From: Jiella flava
Lineage (GTDB): Bacteria; Pseudomonadota; Alphaproteobacteria; Rhizobiales; Rhizobiaceae
Assembly: GCF_017349315.1 (NCBI RefSeq)
Contig: NZ_JAFMPP010000010.1
Coordinates: 81,260 to 145,259, forward strand
Direction of reading: 5' to 3'
Length of the DNA: 64,000 bases
Shown here: piece after piece, positions 8,214 through 18,227 of the stretch
Layout: each line of letters begins with the position of its first letter
Numbering within the stretch: the stretch's first letter is position 1
Made by a program: the position numbers and the translations under genes
Notes under the pieces: generated by a model
Databases searched by the model: none
The model's input: only the letters and a program-made list of their open reading frames with translations
What the model was told of the DNA's origin: nothing

Positions 8214-10634
8214 TCAGTGCGCAACAGCCGTCGCGCCCTCATCGGTCGGTTCGGGCCCCTTCAGCGGCTCTTCCGTCTCCGACCATTCGACCGGCTTCAA
8301 CGGCTCGATCAGGGCATGCTGGAGCACTTCGCCCATCCGCGAAACCGGGACGATCTCAAGCCGGTTCTTCACATTGTCCGGGATATCGGCCAGATCCTTG
8401 GCGTTCTCCTCGGGAATCAGAACCTTCTTGATGCCGCCGCGCAGTGCCGCGAGTAGTTTCTCCTTCAATCCGCCGATCGGCAAGACCCGGCCGCGCAGGG
8501 TGATCTCGCCGGTCATGGCGATATCGCGGCGCACCGGAATGCCGGTCATCACCGAGACAATCGCGGTCGCCATCGCGGTGCCGGCCGACGGCCCGTCCTT
8601 CGGGGTCGCCCCCTCCGGAACGTGGACGTGGATGTCGCGCTTTTCGAACAGCGGCGGCTTGATGCCGTAGTCGAGAGCACGCGAGCGCACATAGGATGCC
8701 GCTGCGGAGATCGACTCCTTCATGACGTCCTTCAGATTGCCCGTCACCGTCATCTTGCCCTTGCCGGGCATCATGACGCCTTCGATCGTCAACAACTCGC
8801 CGCCGACCTCGGTCCAGGCCAGGCCGGTCACCACACCGACCTGATCGTCGAGCTCGGCCTCGCCGAAGCGGAAGCGCGGCACGCCGAGGAAGTCGGAAAT
8901 GTTGTCCGCCTTGACCTCCACCGTCTCGGTCTCGCCCTTGAGGATCTTGGTGACCGCCTTGCGGGCAAGCGTCATCAGCTCGCGCTCGAAATTGCGCACG
9001 CCCGCCTCGCGGGTGTAGCGCCGGGCGATTTCGCGCAACGCGTCCTCGGAAACCGAGAACTCGCCATCCTTCAGAGCATGATCGCGAACGGCCTTCGGCA
9101 ACAGGTGCCGCCGGGCGATCTCGACCTTCTCATCCTCGGTGTAGCCGGCGATGCGGATGATCTCCATCCGGTCCATCAGCGGCGCCGGGATGTTGAGCGT
9201 ATTCGCCGTGGTCACGAACATCGTCGCCGACAGATCGTATTCGACCTCAAGATAATGGTCCATGAAGGTGGCGTTCTGCTCGGGATCGAGCACTTCGAGC
9301 AAGGCCGAGGACGGATCGCCGCGAAAATCCATCCCCATCTTGTCGATCTCGTCCAGAAGGAACAGCGGGTTCGCCTTCTTCGCCTTCTTCATCGACTGCA
9401 CGACCTTGCCTGGCATCGAGCCGATATAGGTCCGCCGATGACCGCGGATCTCCGCCTCGTCACGGACACCGCCGAGCGCCATACGGACATACTCGCGCCC
9501 GGTCGCCCGCGCGATCGACTTGGCCAGCGAGGTCTTGCCGACGCCCGGAGGGCCGACAAGGCACAGGATCGGCCCCTTCAGCTTGTTCTGCCGGCTCTGC
9601 ACGGCGAGATATTCGACGATCCGTTCCTTGACCTTGTCGAGGCCGTAATGGTCGGCGTCGAGAATCTCCTCAGCCTTCTTCAGGTCGATCTTGACCTTCG
9701 ACTTGACGCCCCAGGGCAGGCCGAGCAACCAGTCGAGATAGTTGCGCACGACCGTCGCCTCGGCGGACATCGGCGACATCTGCTTCAGCTTCTTCAGCTC
9801 AGCATTCGCCTTCTCCCGCGCCTCCTTGGAGAGCTTGGTCTTCTTGATCCGCTCCTCGAGCTCGGCCATCTCGTCGCGGCCGTCTTCGCCGTCGCCGAGT
9901 TCCTTCTGGATCGCCTTCATCTGCTCGTTGAGATAGTATTCGCGCTGGGTCTTCTCCATCTGGCGCTTCACGCGCGAGCGGATGCGCTTCTCGACCTGCA
10001 GGACCGAGATCTCCGCCTCCATGAAGCCGAGCGCGCGCTCCAGCCGCTCCCGTACCGAGTAGAGCGAGAGCATCTCCTGCTTCTCGGGAATCTTGATCGC
10101 CAGATGCGAGGCCACCGTGTCGGCGAGCTTCGAATAGTCCTCGATCTGGCCGGCCGCACCAACGATTTCGGGCGAGATCTTCTTGTTGAGCTTCACATAG
10201 TTTTCAAATTCCGAAACCACGGAGCGCGCCAACGCCTCGAGCTCGACGGGATCATCCTCGCTGTCACCGACGACGTCGGCCTCGGCTTCGTGCCATTCCG
10301 TACGGGAGCTGAACGACTGGATAATCGCCCGCGAGATGCCTTCGACCAGCACCTTCACGGTACCGTCCGGAAGCTTCAAAAGCTGCAGAACATTCGCAAT
10401 GGTGCCGACCGGGTAGATGCCATCCGGCGCCGGGTCTTCGTCGCTGGCATTCTTCTGGGTGGCAAGCAGGATCTGCTTGTCCGCGCCCATCACCTCTTCG
10501 AGCGCCTTAATCGACTTCTCACGGCCGACAAAAAGCGGCACGATCATATGCGGAAACACAACAATGTCTCGGAGCGGCAGCACTGGGAACAATGCCGTCT
10601 CTCCCGCCTCCGGACGTTCTGGCGTATTGGACAT
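8214..10634 (-). CDS. lon: ATP-dependent Lon protease
   Basis: An 806-residue LonA protease, the usual length. The substrate-binding N-domain starts [27 protein letters not shown]; a coiled-coil segment contains [17 protein letters not shown]; the AAA+ module has Walker [10 protein letters not shown] and Walker B FLLDEIDK; the proteolytic domain carries the catalytic Ser in [11 protein letters not shown] and the catalytic Lys in [15 protein letters not shown]. It degrades misfolded and regulatory proteins in the cytoplasm. The ATG at 10634 is preceded by GAAAGGAAAATTC. It lies between clpX and hupB in the conserved tig-clpP-clpX-lon-hup order. Confidence 0.98.
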   Translation of the reverse strand: MSNTPERPEAGETALFPVLPLRDIVVFPHMIVPLFVGREKSIKALEEVMGADKQILLATQKNASDEDPAPDGIYPVGTIANVLQLLKLPDGTVKVLVEGISRAIIQSFSSRTEWHEAEADVVGDSEDDPVELEALARSVVSEFENYVKLNKKISPEIVGAAGQIEDYSKLADTVASHLAIKIPEKQEMLSLYSVRERLERALGFMEAEISVLQVEKRIRSRVKRQMEKTQREYYLNEQMKAIQKELGDGEDGRDEMAELEERIKKTKLSKEAREKANAELKKLKQMSPMSAEATVVRNYLDWLLGLPWGVKSKVKIDLKKAEEILDADHYGLDKVKERIVEYLAVQSRQNKLKGPILCLVGPPGVGKTSLAKSIARATGREYVRMALGGVRDEAEIRGHRRTYIGSMPGKVVQSMKKAKKANPLFLLDEIDKMGMDFRGDPSSALLEVLDPEQNATFMDHYLEVEYDLSATMFVTTANTLNIPAPLMDRMEIIRIAGYTEDEKVEIARRHLLPKAVRDHALKDGEFSVSEDALREIARRYTREAGVRNFERELMTLARKAVTKILKGETETVEVKADNISDFLGVPRFRFGEAELDDQVGVVTGLAWTEVGGELLTIEGVMMPGKGKMTVTGNLKDVMKESISAAASYVRSRALDYGIKPPLFEKRDIHVHVPEGATPKDGPSAGTAMATAIVSVMTGIPVRRDIAMTGEITLRGRVLPIGGLKEKLLAALRGGIKKVLIPEENAKDLADIPDNVKNRLEIVPVSRMGEVLQHALIEPLKPVEWSETEEPLKGPEPTDEGATAVAH

Positions 10635-10803
10635 GAATTTTCCTTTCTACGGCGACGACCGCATGCAGCCCTCAAGGGCAAGCCTTAACTTGAAGACCTT
10701 GCGCAAAAGGCCATTCGCCAATGCCAATTTGGCGTCCTAGTCCTTGTTTTTCAAGCAGCAGACAGATTGTTCGCAATGCAGCAACAGACCGGCGCAAGCA
10801 TGG

Positions 10804-10832
10804 AAAAGCCCGCTCCGAAATCGGAACGGGCT
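10804..10832 (-). terminator. Rho-independent terminator of clpX
   Basis: On the minus strand AGCCCGTTCCG and CGGAGCGGGCT form a stem with one mismatch and a 4-nt loop (ATTT), followed by TTTT. It lies about 40 nt after the clpX stop codon, separating clpX from lon. Confidence 0.8.
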
Positions 10833-10868
10833 CGCACAAATCTCAGTCGAGTGGGACGCTGACGTTCG

Positions 10869-12137
10869 TCACGCCGAGACGTTCTCCTTCTCGTCGCTCC
10901 GGTCCGCGTAGATGTAAAGCGGCCGTGCGCTGCCGTCGATCACCTCTTCCGAAATCACGACTTCCTGCACGCCTTCCAATGTCGGCAGATCGAACATGGT
11001 GTCGAGCAACATCGCTTCCATGATCGAGCGCAGGCCACGTGCGCCGGTCTTGCGCTCGATCGCCTTGCGGGCGATGGCCTTCAATGCGTCCTCGTGGAAG
11101 GTCAGCTCGACATTTTCCATCTCGAACAGGCGCGCATACTGCTTGACGAGCGCATTTTTCGGCTGTTCGAGGATCTGAACCAGAGCGACCTCGTCGAGAT
11201 CCTCCAGCGTCGCCAGAACCGGCAAGCGGCCGACGAATTCCGGGATCAGGCCAAACTTCAACAGATCTTCCGGCTCGACCTGACGGAACAGCTCGCCCGA
11301 GCGCCGGTCTTCCGGCGACTCGACATTGGCGGCGAAGCCGATCGACGTCTTGCGGCCGCGATCAGAGATGATCTTGTCGAGGCCGGCAAAGGCGCCACCG
11401 CAGATGAACAGGATGTTCGCGGTGTCGACCTGCAGGAATTCCTGCTGCGGATGCTTGCGGCCACCCTGGGGCGGAACCGACGCAACCGTTCCTTCCATGA
11501 TCTTCAGCAGCGCCTGCTGGACACCCTCGCCCGACACGTCGCGGGTGATCGAGGGGTTGTCCGACTTGCGGCTGATCTTGTCGATCTCGTCGATATAAAC
11601 GATGCCGCGCTGCGCGCGCTCGACATTATAGTCGGCCGACTGGAGCAGCTTCAGGATGATGTTCTCGACATCCTCGCCGACGTAGCCCGCCTCGGTCAGC
11701 GTCGTCGCGTCGGCCATGGTGAACGGCACGTCGAGGATGCGGGCGAGCGTCTGCGCGAGCAGCGTCTTGCCGCAACCGGTCGGGCCGATCAGCAGGATGT
11801 TCGACTTCGCCAGCTCGACATCGTTGTTCTTCTGCGCGTGAGCCAGACGCTTGTAATGATTGTGGACCGCGACCGACAAGACCTTCTTCGCGTAGGACTG
11901 GCCGATCACATAGTCATCCAGAACCGCGATAATCTCCTGAGGTGTGGGCACGCCTTCACGCGACTTCACCATGGAGGATTTGTTTTCCTCCCGGATGATG
12001 TCCATGCAAAGCTCGACACACTCGTCGCAGATGAAGACCGTAGGCCCGGCGATCAGCTTGCGGACTTCGTGCTGGCTCTTTCCGCAGAAAGAGCAATAGA
12101 GCGTGTTTTTGGAATCGCCGCCGCTCGTTTTGCTCAT
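10869..12137 (-). CDS. clpX: ATP-dependent Clp protease ATP-binding subunit ClpX
   Basis: A 422-residue protein of normal ClpX length. The N-terminal zinc finger has CSFCGK and ICDECVELC; Walker A is [15 protein letters not shown]; Walker B is [10 protein letters not shown]; the IGF-type loop that docks on ClpP is at [10 protein letters not shown]; sensor and C-terminal motifs are present ([18 protein letters not shown]). ClpX unfolds tagged substrates and threads them into ClpP; in alphaproteobacteria it also controls cell-cycle regulators. The start at 12137 is chosen because GGAAGGAAAG lies directly upstream; the open frame runs further, to 12239. It is 236 nt downstream of clpP. Confidence 0.98.
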   Translation of the reverse strand: MSKTSGGDSKNTLYCSFCGKSQHEVRKLIAGPTVFICDECVELCMDIIREENKSSMVKSREGVPTPQEIIAVLDDYVIGQSYAKKVLSVAVHNHYKRLAHAQKNNDVELAKSNILLIGPTGCGKTLLAQTLARILDVPFTMADATTLTEAGYVGEDVENIILKLLQSADYNVERAQRGIVYIDEIDKISRKSDNPSITRDVSGEGVQQALLKIMEGTVASVPPQGGRKHPQQEFLQVDTANILFICGGAFAGLDKIISDRGRKTSIGFAANVESPEDRRSGELFRQVEPEDLLKFGLIPEFVGRLPVLATLEDLDEVALVQILEQPKNALVKQYARLFEMENVELTFHEDALKAIARKAIERKTGARGLRSIMEAMLLDTMFDLPTLEGVQEVVISEEVIDGSARPLYIYADRSDEKENVSA

Positions 12138-12373
12138 TCGTCTTTCCTTCCGATCGGGTGCAATGCGCCCGTTAGCGTCTCTTCCGCGAAACCGCACCTT
12201 TCCAAAGATAGTCTTCAGACCGTCTCTGCAAAGGCGCAAGCCCCTCCCCGGACATCACATAGCAATCCACATCTTAAGGCATAACGCCAATTGCTTATGT
12301 GGCCCTTAACGGGACGCGTCCCATTATCGACGCTCAACTGTGGCCGACAAGTGACGAAGCCGTGCAAATCGCG

Positions 12374-13006
12374 CTATTGCGACAATTCCTTCTCCAGCGC
12401 CTCGCGTGAAGAGTAAACTTTGTCAATCAGGCCGAAGGCCTGCGCTTCGCCTGCCGTCATGAAGTGGTCACGATCGAGCGTGCGTTCAACAGTCTCGTAG
12501 TCTTGCCCCGTATGCTCGACATAGACCTCATTGAGGCGCCGCTTCAGCTTGATGATGTCCTGGGCGTGACGCTCGATGTCTGACGCCTGACCCTGGAAGC
12601 CACCGGACGGCTGATGGACCATGATGCGCGCATTGGGCGTGGCAAAGCGCATGTCCTTGTGGCCGGCGCACAGAAGCAGCGAGCCCATCGACGCCGCCTG
12701 ACCGATGCACAGCGTCGAAACCGCCGGCTTGATGAACTGCATGGTGTCGTAGATCGCCATGCCGGAGGTGACGACACCACCGGGAGAATTGATGTAAAGC
12801 GCGATTTCCTTCTTCGGGTTTTCGGCCTCGAGGAAAAGGAGCTGGGCGCAGACCAGCGTCGCCATCGAATCTTCGATCGGACCGGTGATGAAGATCACCC
12901 GCTCTTTCAGAAGACGCGAGAAAATGTCGTAGGCGCGTTCGCCGCGATTGGTCTGCTCGACCACCATCGGGACGAGGTTCATCGCGGTTTCCATCGGGTG
13001 TTTCAT
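12374..13006 (-). CDS. clpP: ATP-dependent Clp protease proteolytic subunit ClpP
   Basis: A 210-residue ClpP. The catalytic triad is complete: Ser106 in GQAASMGS, His131 in MVHQPSGG and Asp180 in LDRDHFM, matching the E. coli residues with an offset of nine. The N-terminal region ([23 protein letters not shown]) includes the axial-loop segment, and YINSPGG is the oxyanion-hole region. It forms the tetradecameric protease chamber used with ClpX or ClpA. Start at the ATG at 13006; an in-frame ATG four codons on is a possible alternative. Confidence 0.98.
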   Translation of the reverse strand: MKHPMETAMNLVPMVVEQTNRGERAYDIFSRLLKERVIFITGPIEDSMATLVCAQLLFLEAENPKKEIALYINSPGGVVTSGMAIYDTMQFIKPAVSTLCIGQAASMGSLLLCAGHKDMRFATPNARIMVHQPSGGFQGQASDIERHAQDIIKLKRRLNEVYVEHTGQDYETVERTLDRDHFMTAGEAQAFGLIDKVYSSREALEKELSQ

Positions 13007-13228
13007 GATCGTGTCTCAAACATCGCGAATATGAATGGCTTTGCCCGTCCGCGACGAATCACGGCCGGCCGGCTTGGAGTCTAGATAGGGCCTTGCATCG
13101 GCGATCCGCAACCCGTCCGAAGCCGGGCTGCGCGATCAAGCGATCTTGCGGTAAATTCGTCGGCTGCCGCCGCCCCTTGCGGCCGCCAACCGCCCACCTC
13201 GCGCGGCGATCGCTGTCAGCCTGTGCGG

Positions 13229-15652
13229 CTAACCCCGACCGCCCCCGGCCGTGTCGATATCGACCGCATCTGGCGGGATCGGCTTGCCGCCGCCGTCGCT
13301 GGTGCCGTGCTTGGAAAGGTCGCGGTCGTAGCCTTCGTGCCCCTCCTTGGTTTCGGCGGTGTGATCGACGATCTTCGCCGGCTCGGCCGGCTCCTCGCGC
13401 ATGCGCACCGGCGGCGCCTTGCCGTTTCGATCTTCGCCGAACCACACCGTCATATGCGGGAATGGGATCTCGATGCCGCGCTCGTCCGCCATGCGCTTGA
13501 TGATTTCGCGATAGGCGCGGCCGACGCCCCATTGGGTGCCGGGCTTGGTCATCACCCGGCCACGCACCACCACCGCCGAGTCGCCGAGTTCGTTGACGCC
13601 CCACATATCGAAGCCGGAGATCAGATTCTCGCCGACATTGGTGGTCTTCAACTCCTCGAAGGCGTCGATCATCATCGCCTTCACATCCTCGACATTTTCC
13701 CGATAGGCGACGCCGATATCGGCGACATAATAAGCAAAGTCCTTGGAGAAGTTCGCCACCCGATCGACCGCAGAGAACGGGATCAGGTGCCAGGTGCCGT
13801 CAACGCTGCGCAGCCCGACCGAGCGCACGGTCAGTTGCTCGACGACGCCCGACACCCCGTTCAGCTCGACGACGTCGCCCTCGTTCATGGCGTTCTGGAT
13901 CTGGATGAAGGCGCCGGTGATGATGTCCTGAACCAGCTTCTGCGCACCAAAACCAATCGCCAGACCGACGACACCGGCACCGGCGAGCAGCGGCGCGATG
14001 TCGATGCCAATCTGCGAGAGAACGAGCATCGTAATCACCACCACGAGGGTGATGGTAAAGGCATTGCGGAACAACGATAGGAGCGTGCGCTCGCGCGCCG
14101 TCGGCACCGTCCCGTAGTTCGGATTGAGCCGATATTCGATCCAGGACGACACCCCGAGATAGATCGCACAAGCGATCATGACGATCAGCAGCGCCCCGAG
14201 GAAGCCCGACACCACCTGCTGCCCGAACGTCGAGCTGAACCAGCTGCCGACCGTCGAAATGCCCCAGGAATCGAGGATGATGACAAAGACCACGGCGACG
14301 ACGAGGAGGCTGATCATGGTGAGCAGCTTCGGCACGAAGCCGTTCAGCCGCCGCTCCAGCAGCGGCAAGCGATATTTCAGCTCCTGCGGAATGATCACGC
14401 CATGGGCGATCATCCGCGACAGGATCGAGAACAGTAGTCCACCCAGCGCCATCGCGGCGACCGACTTGCCAGCCGCCGTCGCGACGAAGGCAAGACCGTC
14501 CTCGGGGCTCTGCAGCCAGACCACAAAGAGCGAGAGGGTCGCGACGATTGCCAAGAGCCACCAGATCTGACCGATAAAGGCGTGGGCCCTCGCCCGGAAG
14601 CTGGTGTCGCCATTTTTACGCGCCCGCTTCAGCCGCTCGCGCACCACCCCGCGGTTTTTCAGGATCAGGCCAATCGTCAAGCAGAGCGCGCCGAACGCCA
14701 CGATGAACTGCGTGGCCTCCGCCGCCGCCTGGGTCGAGGCCCATTGCACGATCGGCGCGATGAAGAGGAAGGTGTAGCCGATGATCGAGATCAGGCGCGA
14801 GATCCAGAAATACCAGTAGCTCGCCTGGCGATTGGAGAACGGCGTCAGCCGCAGCTCGGGATAGTTCGGCGCGACGAAGGCGGAGAGCACAACCTTGATC
14901 ATCTCGATCAGCAGGAAGGCGTTGAGGAACAGCGCCTGGCTGAAGATCGGCCGGGTACCGCTGTAAAGCGTCGCAATCAGGTAGCCGCAGGCCCAGCTCA
15001 GCACCACGGCGACCAACTCGACCAAGGCCGAAATGACGAGATAGCTCAGCTTGCGCAGCGGTCCGGCATGCTCGGTACCGTCGGCGAGCTTGCGAAAAAT
15101 CTTCCGGGAGAAATAGCGCCCGACGAACAACATCGCGAAGACCACAAAGGCCACCAGCGCGACCGGCAGGATCGCCTTGAAGATGTTCGGCAGGTCGATC
15201 GATTCGGCGCCCGACAGCATCTGCGTCGACAGATTGATGTAATGCGGGATCTCCGACACGCTTTCGACCACCGCGCCGATCGCCATGCGGCTGTATTCGG
15301 CGACCCGGCCGGGCAGCGAGCGCACGATCTGGCCGGGATTCTTGGCCTGTTCCGCCTGTTGCTGCGGCTGCTGAGCGCTCTGCTCCGGCGCCTTATAGGC
15401 AGCCGCTTTCAGCGATTCGATCAGCTTCTTGCGGGTGTCGTCGTTTTCGAGAATCTTGATGAGGTCGTCGAGCGATGGCTGCTTGGCGGCCGCGCCACTG
15501 TCGGCCTGTTCGGCAGGTTGCGACGAGCCCGTCAGCGTGGACAGGCTCTGCGCCTGCACAACCGACGTCGCCGCCGCGAGAACGACAAACAGGGCGGCGA
15601 ACAACGCCGCAAGGCAGCGCGATGAAAACAGCGGTCTGACGCAGCGATTCAT
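13229..15652 (-). CDS. MscS-family mechanosensitive channel (large, YbiO-like)
   Basis: About 807 residues. It starts with a signal peptide (hydrophobic core LAALFAALFVVLAAATSVVQAQ), then a Gln/Ala-rich periplasmic segment (about 40-110), a series of membrane spans, and a C-terminal MscS core. The pore-lining helix is in APLLAGAGVVGLAIGFGAQKLVQDIITG, and the beta domain follows with NAMNEGDVVELNGVSGVVEQL. This size and layout resemble E. coli YbiO, a moderate-conductance channel that releases solutes on hypo-osmotic shock. The ATG at 15652 is listed; TTG codons at 15661 and 15658 lie closer to the AGAAGAG sequence and could be the true start. It sits between tig and clpP, which are usually neighbours. 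Confidence 0.85.
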   Translation of the reverse strand: MNRCVRPLFSSRCLAALFAALFVVLAAATSVVQAQSLSTLTGSSQPAEQADSGAAAKQPSLDDLIKILENDDTRKKLIESLKAAAYKAPEQSAQQPQQQAEQAKNPGQIVRSLPGRVAEYSRMAIGAVVESVSEIPHYINLSTQMLSGAESIDLPNIFKAILPVALVAFVVFAMLFVGRYFSRKIFRKLADGTEHAGPLRKLSYLVISALVELVAVVLSWACGYLIATLYSGTRPIFSQALFLNAFLLIEMIKVVLSAFVAPNYPELRLTPFSNRQASYWYFWISRLISIIGYTFLFIAPIVQWASTQAAAEATQFIVAFGALCLTIGLILKNRGVVRERLKRARKNGDTSFRARAHAFIGQIWWLLAIVATLSLFVVWLQSPEDGLAFVATAAGKSVAAMALGGLLFSILSRMIAHGVIIPQELKYRLPLLERRLNGFVPKLLTMISLLVVAVVFVIILDSWGISTVGSWFSSTFGQQVVSGFLGALLIVMIACAIYLGVSSWIEYRLNPNYGTVPTARERTLLSLFRNAFTITLVVVITMLVLSQIGIDIAPLLAGAGVVGLAIGFGAQKLVQDIITGAFIQIQNAMNEGDVVELNGVSGVVEQLTVRSVGLRSVDGTWHLIPFSAVDRVANFSKDFAYYVADIGVAYRENVEDVKAMMIDAFEELKTTNVGENLISGFDMWGVNELGDSAVVVRGRVMTKPGTQWGVGRAYREIIKRMADERGIEIPFPHMTVWFGEDRNGKAPPVRMREEPAEPAKIVDHTAETKEGHEGYDRDLSKHGTSDGGGKPIPPDAVDIDTAGGGRG

Positions 15653-15785
15653 CTTCAACAAAGGTCTCTTCTGGATCCGGATTGGCAGGATGCGCAGCGG
15701 CAGATGCAGTTGAGATCGAGCACGTCACGCTGCGGCGCGCGCGTCAGCCTATCACCGATGGCTTTGACGACAGTGGGGCAGAAAA

Positions 15786-15819
15786 TGCAAAAGGGCCGGC
15801 ATTGACCGGCCCTTTTGCA
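15786..15819 (-). terminator. Strong terminator hairpin after trigger factor gene
   Basis: A 14-bp perfect stem, TGCAAAAGGGCCGG with CCGGCCCTTTTGCA, around a 6-nt loop about 20 nt after the tig stop codon. The T-rich arm is present on both strands, so it could act in both directions, but only tig needs it. Confidence 0.85.
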
Positions 15820-15840
15820 ATGACAGTTCAATGTCGTCGA

Positions 15841-17205
15841 TCAGCTGGCGGCGAGCGCGCCGTCTTCGGCTTCGTCCTCGGCCATCAGCTCTTCCTTGGT
15901 CACCGTCTTATCGGTCACATCGACCTGACCGAGAAGATGATCGACGACCTTCTCCTCGTAAAGCGGCGCCCGGATGCTCTGGATCGCTTCCGGGTTCTCC
16001 TGCAACATCTTCAGGATTTCCTGTTCCTGGCCCGGGAAGCGCTGCATCTGCTCGAAGACCGCGCGCTGCAGCTCCTCCTCGGCGACCTGCACGCCGGCCG
16101 TCTCGCCGATCTGCGACAGAACGAGCCCGAGACGCACCCGGCGTTCGGCGAGGCGGCGGTAATCCGCCCGAGCCTTTTCCTCGGTCGTCTCCTCATCCTC
16201 GAAGGTCTTGCCGTTGTCATTCAGCTCGCGCTGCACCTGGGTCCAGATGTTGTCGAACTCGGCTTCGACCAGCTTCTCGGGGAGCGGAAAGTCGTATTCC
16301 TTGTCGAGAGCGTCGAGCAGCTGGCGCTTGACCTTCTGGCGGGTGGCCATGCCGTACTGGCTCTGGATCTGATCGCGAACGATCTCCTGAAGCTTCTCCA
16401 GCGACTCCAGACCGAGCTTCTTGGCCATCTCGTCGTCGATCGCCGTCTCGGTCGGAGCCGACACCGCCTTGACGGTAACGTCGAACTTCGCCGCCTTACC
16501 GGCAAGATGATCTGCGCCGTAATCCTCTGGGAAGGTCACATCGAGCGTCTTTTCGTCTCCGGCTTTGGCACCGACCAGTTGCTCCTCGAAGCCGGGGATA
16601 AAACGGCCGGAACCGATCACCAGATCGGCGCCCTCGGCCGAACCGCCCTCGAAAGCCTCGCCGTCGATCTTGCCGACGAAATCAATGGTCAGCTTGTCGC
16701 CGGTTTCGGCAGCCCCGTCCTTTTCCTCGTATACGCGAGCGTTCTCCGCGATCCGCTCAACCTGCTCGGAGACCTCCGCCTCGGAGACCTCAACAATCGG
16801 CCGCTCGATCTTGATACCGCTAGTGTCCTTGATCTCGAACTGCGGCAGCGTCTCGTAGGAGACCGTGAACTTGAAGTCGCTCTGACCGTTCAAGACCTTG
16901 TCGGCCTCGGCCTCGTCCTCGGTCATGGCGATCTCGGGGCGCATGGCGGCGCGTTCGTTGCGCTCGGCCATCACCGACCCCGGCGTCTCGTTCAAGATCT
17001 CGTTGACGATCTCGGCCATCAGCGACTTGCCGTACATCTTGCGCAGATGATTGACAGGCACCTTGCCGGGACGGAAACCCTTCAGCTGCACCTTGTCCTT
17101 CGCCTCGAAGAGGCGGGTCTGAAGGCGCGCCTCAAGGTCCGAGGCGGGCACGACAATCTCGATCTCGCGCTTGAGGCCCTCGGCCTTGGTCTCCGTAACC
17201 TGCAT
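15841..17205 (-). CDS. tig: Trigger factor (ribosome-associated chaperone/PPIase)
   Basis: A 454-residue trigger factor. The ribosome-binding domain contains the signature [17 protein letters not shown]; an FKBP-type prolyl isomerase domain follows ([46 protein letters not shown]); the C-terminal chaperone arms end with an acidic tail ([12 protein letters not shown]). It shields nascent chains at the ribosomal exit. AGAAGG lies upstream of the ATG at 17205. tRNA-Leu lies just upstream on the same strand, a common arrangement in Rhizobiales. Confidence 0.97.
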   Translation of the reverse strand: MQVTETKAEGLKREIEIVVPASDLEARLQTRLFEAKDKVQLKGFRPGKVPVNHLRKMYGKSLMAEIVNEILNETPGSVMAERNERAAMRPEIAMTEDEAEADKVLNGQSDFKFTVSYETLPQFEIKDTSGIKIERPIVEVSEAEVSEQVERIAENARVYEEKDGAAETGDKLTIDFVGKIDGEAFEGGSAEGADLVIGSGRFIPGFEEQLVGAKAGDEKTLDVTFPEDYGADHLAGKAAKFDVTVKAVSAPTETAIDDEMAKKLGLESLEKLQEIVRDQIQSQYGMATRQKVKRQLLDALDKEYDFPLPEKLVEAEFDNIWTQVQRELNDNGKTFEDEETTEEKARADYRRLAERRVRLGLVLSQIGETAGVQVAEEELQRAVFEQMQRFPGQEQEILKMLQENPEAIQSIRAPLYEEKVVDHLLGQVDVTDKTVTKEELMAEDEAEDGALAAS

Positions 17206-17295
17206 GCTTTATAACCTTCTCGATCCTGTTTGACTGCACCGGCCCGCTGATTTTGCGGATTTACGACCGAGAACAGTCCTGTTGAATTCGGCAAA

Positions 17296-17380
17296 TGGTG
17301 CGGGTGGAGGGACTTGAACCCCCATGCCTCTCGGCGCTTGGACCTAAACCAAGTGCGTCTGCCAATTCCGCCACACCCGC
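17296..17380 (-). tRNA. tRNA-Leu, anticodon UAG
   Basis: An 85-nt class II tRNA. On the minus strand the acceptor GCGGGTG pairs with CACCCGC followed by A and an encoded CCA. The anticodon stem CTTGG/CCAAG encloses loop TTTAGGT with anticodon TAG, a long variable arm (GCGCCGAGAGGC region) follows, and the T loop is GTTCAAGTC. It reads CUA and other CUN leucine codons. Confidence 0.96.
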
Positions 17381-17776
17381 AAGACGCGTCGGCCACACAG
17401 GTTGCGAAGCGCGGGCCTCTATATCACCGCGAATCCGACCATGAAAGGGCAAAACCGCCTGTCTTGCGGCCGCATCGGCACCGATTGGTGCCCGGGATGC
17501 TCCAACACGCTATCGGCGAACGGCCCCCGCACTGCGCGGGAATAAAGCATTCTTTATGACAAATTAACGACAGATCGCCTCAACGATTGACTCCAAGTCA
17601 TTGTGATAACTGGGTCATTGCAAAGTTTTGCTGCGATGCACAACTCGCATTGCAGCCATGCATTTCGCCGTCTAGCTCACCTCGTCGGCCGCGCATAGAT
17701 TGCAATCACAACAGCGGGAAACGGACGTTGATCCGAAGCTCGTTGGCTGAAGTTTGAATGATTAAGGACGTTCGTC
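17381..17776 (+). promoter_or_regulatory. 396-nt gap holding tRNA-Leu and DUF1127-sRNA promoters
   Basis: No gene is visible. The part from about 17540 is clearly poorer in GC than its surroundings and must contain the start signals for the DUF1127-sRNA transcript to the right and for tRNA-Leu to the left. I could not assign a confident -35/-10 pair for RpoD, RpoH or EcfG. A TTAAGGACG ribosome site lies just before the DUF1127 start. Confidence 0.4.
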
Positions 17777-17920
17777 ATGAACCTGGTTCGTTCGTACAAG
17801 ACCTGGCGCCGTTACCGTGAGACGTTGAACGAGCTGAGCCGTCTGTCGCGTCGCGAGCTTGCCGATCTCGGCATTTCTCGCTCGGACATCCCGACGGTTG
17901 CTCGCCAGACCGTTCTCTAA
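17777..17920 (+). CDS. DUF1127 small basic protein (CcaF1-like)
   Basis: A 47-residue protein that is short enough to be missed. It reads MNLVRSYKTWRRYRETLN followed by ELSRLSRRELADLGISRSDIP, the DUF1127 core (R..LxxLsdreLaDIGlsRsdI). AAGGACG precedes the ATG at good spacing. DUF1127 proteins are arginine-rich and in several alphaproteobacteria bind RNA or affect RNA turnover and stress responses. In Rhodobacter sphaeroides the DUF1127 gene ccaF1 is co-transcribed with the downstream CcsR1-4 sRNAs. Here the stop codon is followed within about 40 nt by three tandem units with CCTCCTCCC loops, so the same design is likely. Confidence 0.9.
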   Translation: MNLVRSYKTWRRYRETLNELSRLSRRELADLGISRSDIPTVARQTVL

Positions 17921-17961
17921 GTCAAGGCGCTCGACGTCAGAGAATGCCACGGAAGTTTTGA

Positions 17962-18073
17962 GTTTCGTCGCGGCCATCCTCCTCCCAGGCCAAGACGGAA
18001 AACGGTCTGCCAACCTCCTCCCAACCGGCAGACCATCCTTTGAGCCCGCCGGGTCCTCCCCCCGGCGGGCGCA
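17962..18073 (+). ncRNA. CcsR/cuckoo-type sRNA, copy 1
   Basis: The unit has three hairpins on the plus strand. Hairpin 1 closes GGCC (17972-17975) on GGCC (17988-17991) and exposes CCTCCTCCC (17978-17986). Hairpin 2 closes GGTCTGCC (18004-18011) on GGCAGACC (18027-18034) and exposes a second CCTCCTCCC (18014-18022). A 10-bp GC stem (18044-18053 with 18061-18070) ends the unit but has no T run. Two anti-Shine-Dalgarno loops followed by a terminator-like hairpin downstream of DUF1127 are the hallmarks of the CcsR/cuckoo family. Without a T run, read-through into copies 2 and 3 followed by RNase processing is likely. Confidence 0.75.
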
Positions 18074-18094
18074 TCGGGACCCAAGAGTTTCATA

Positions 18095-18206
18095 GTTTCG
18101 TCGCGGCCATCCTCCTCCCAGGCCAAGACGGAAAACGGTCTGCCAACCTCCTCCCAACCGGCAGACCATCCTTTGAGCCCGCCGGGTCCTCCCCCCGGCG
18201 GGCACA
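18095..18206 (+). ncRNA. CcsR/cuckoo-type sRNA, copy 2
   Basis: Nearly identical to copy 1, exactly 133 nt downstream. CCTCCTCCC loops lie at 18111-18119 and 18147-18155, with the same three stems. The GC hairpin again lacks a T run and is followed by CACATCGGGATCC, one of the few differences from copy 1. The linker CCAAGAGTTTCA(T/C)AGTTTCG between units is conserved and is a possible processing region. Confidence 0.75.
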
Positions 18207-18227
18207 TCGGGATCCAAGAGTTTCACA

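Noticed and set aside
8622..10688. Long plus-strand open frame (688 codons) opposite lon
   Set aside because: It is the antisense shadow of a perfectly conserved Lon protein, has no ribosome site or recognisable domain, and is a usual result of high-GC codon bias.
15682..17214. Plus-strand open frame of 510 codons opposite trigger factor
   Set aside because: Leu/Asp/His-rich shadow; the minus-strand frame is a complete trigger factor.
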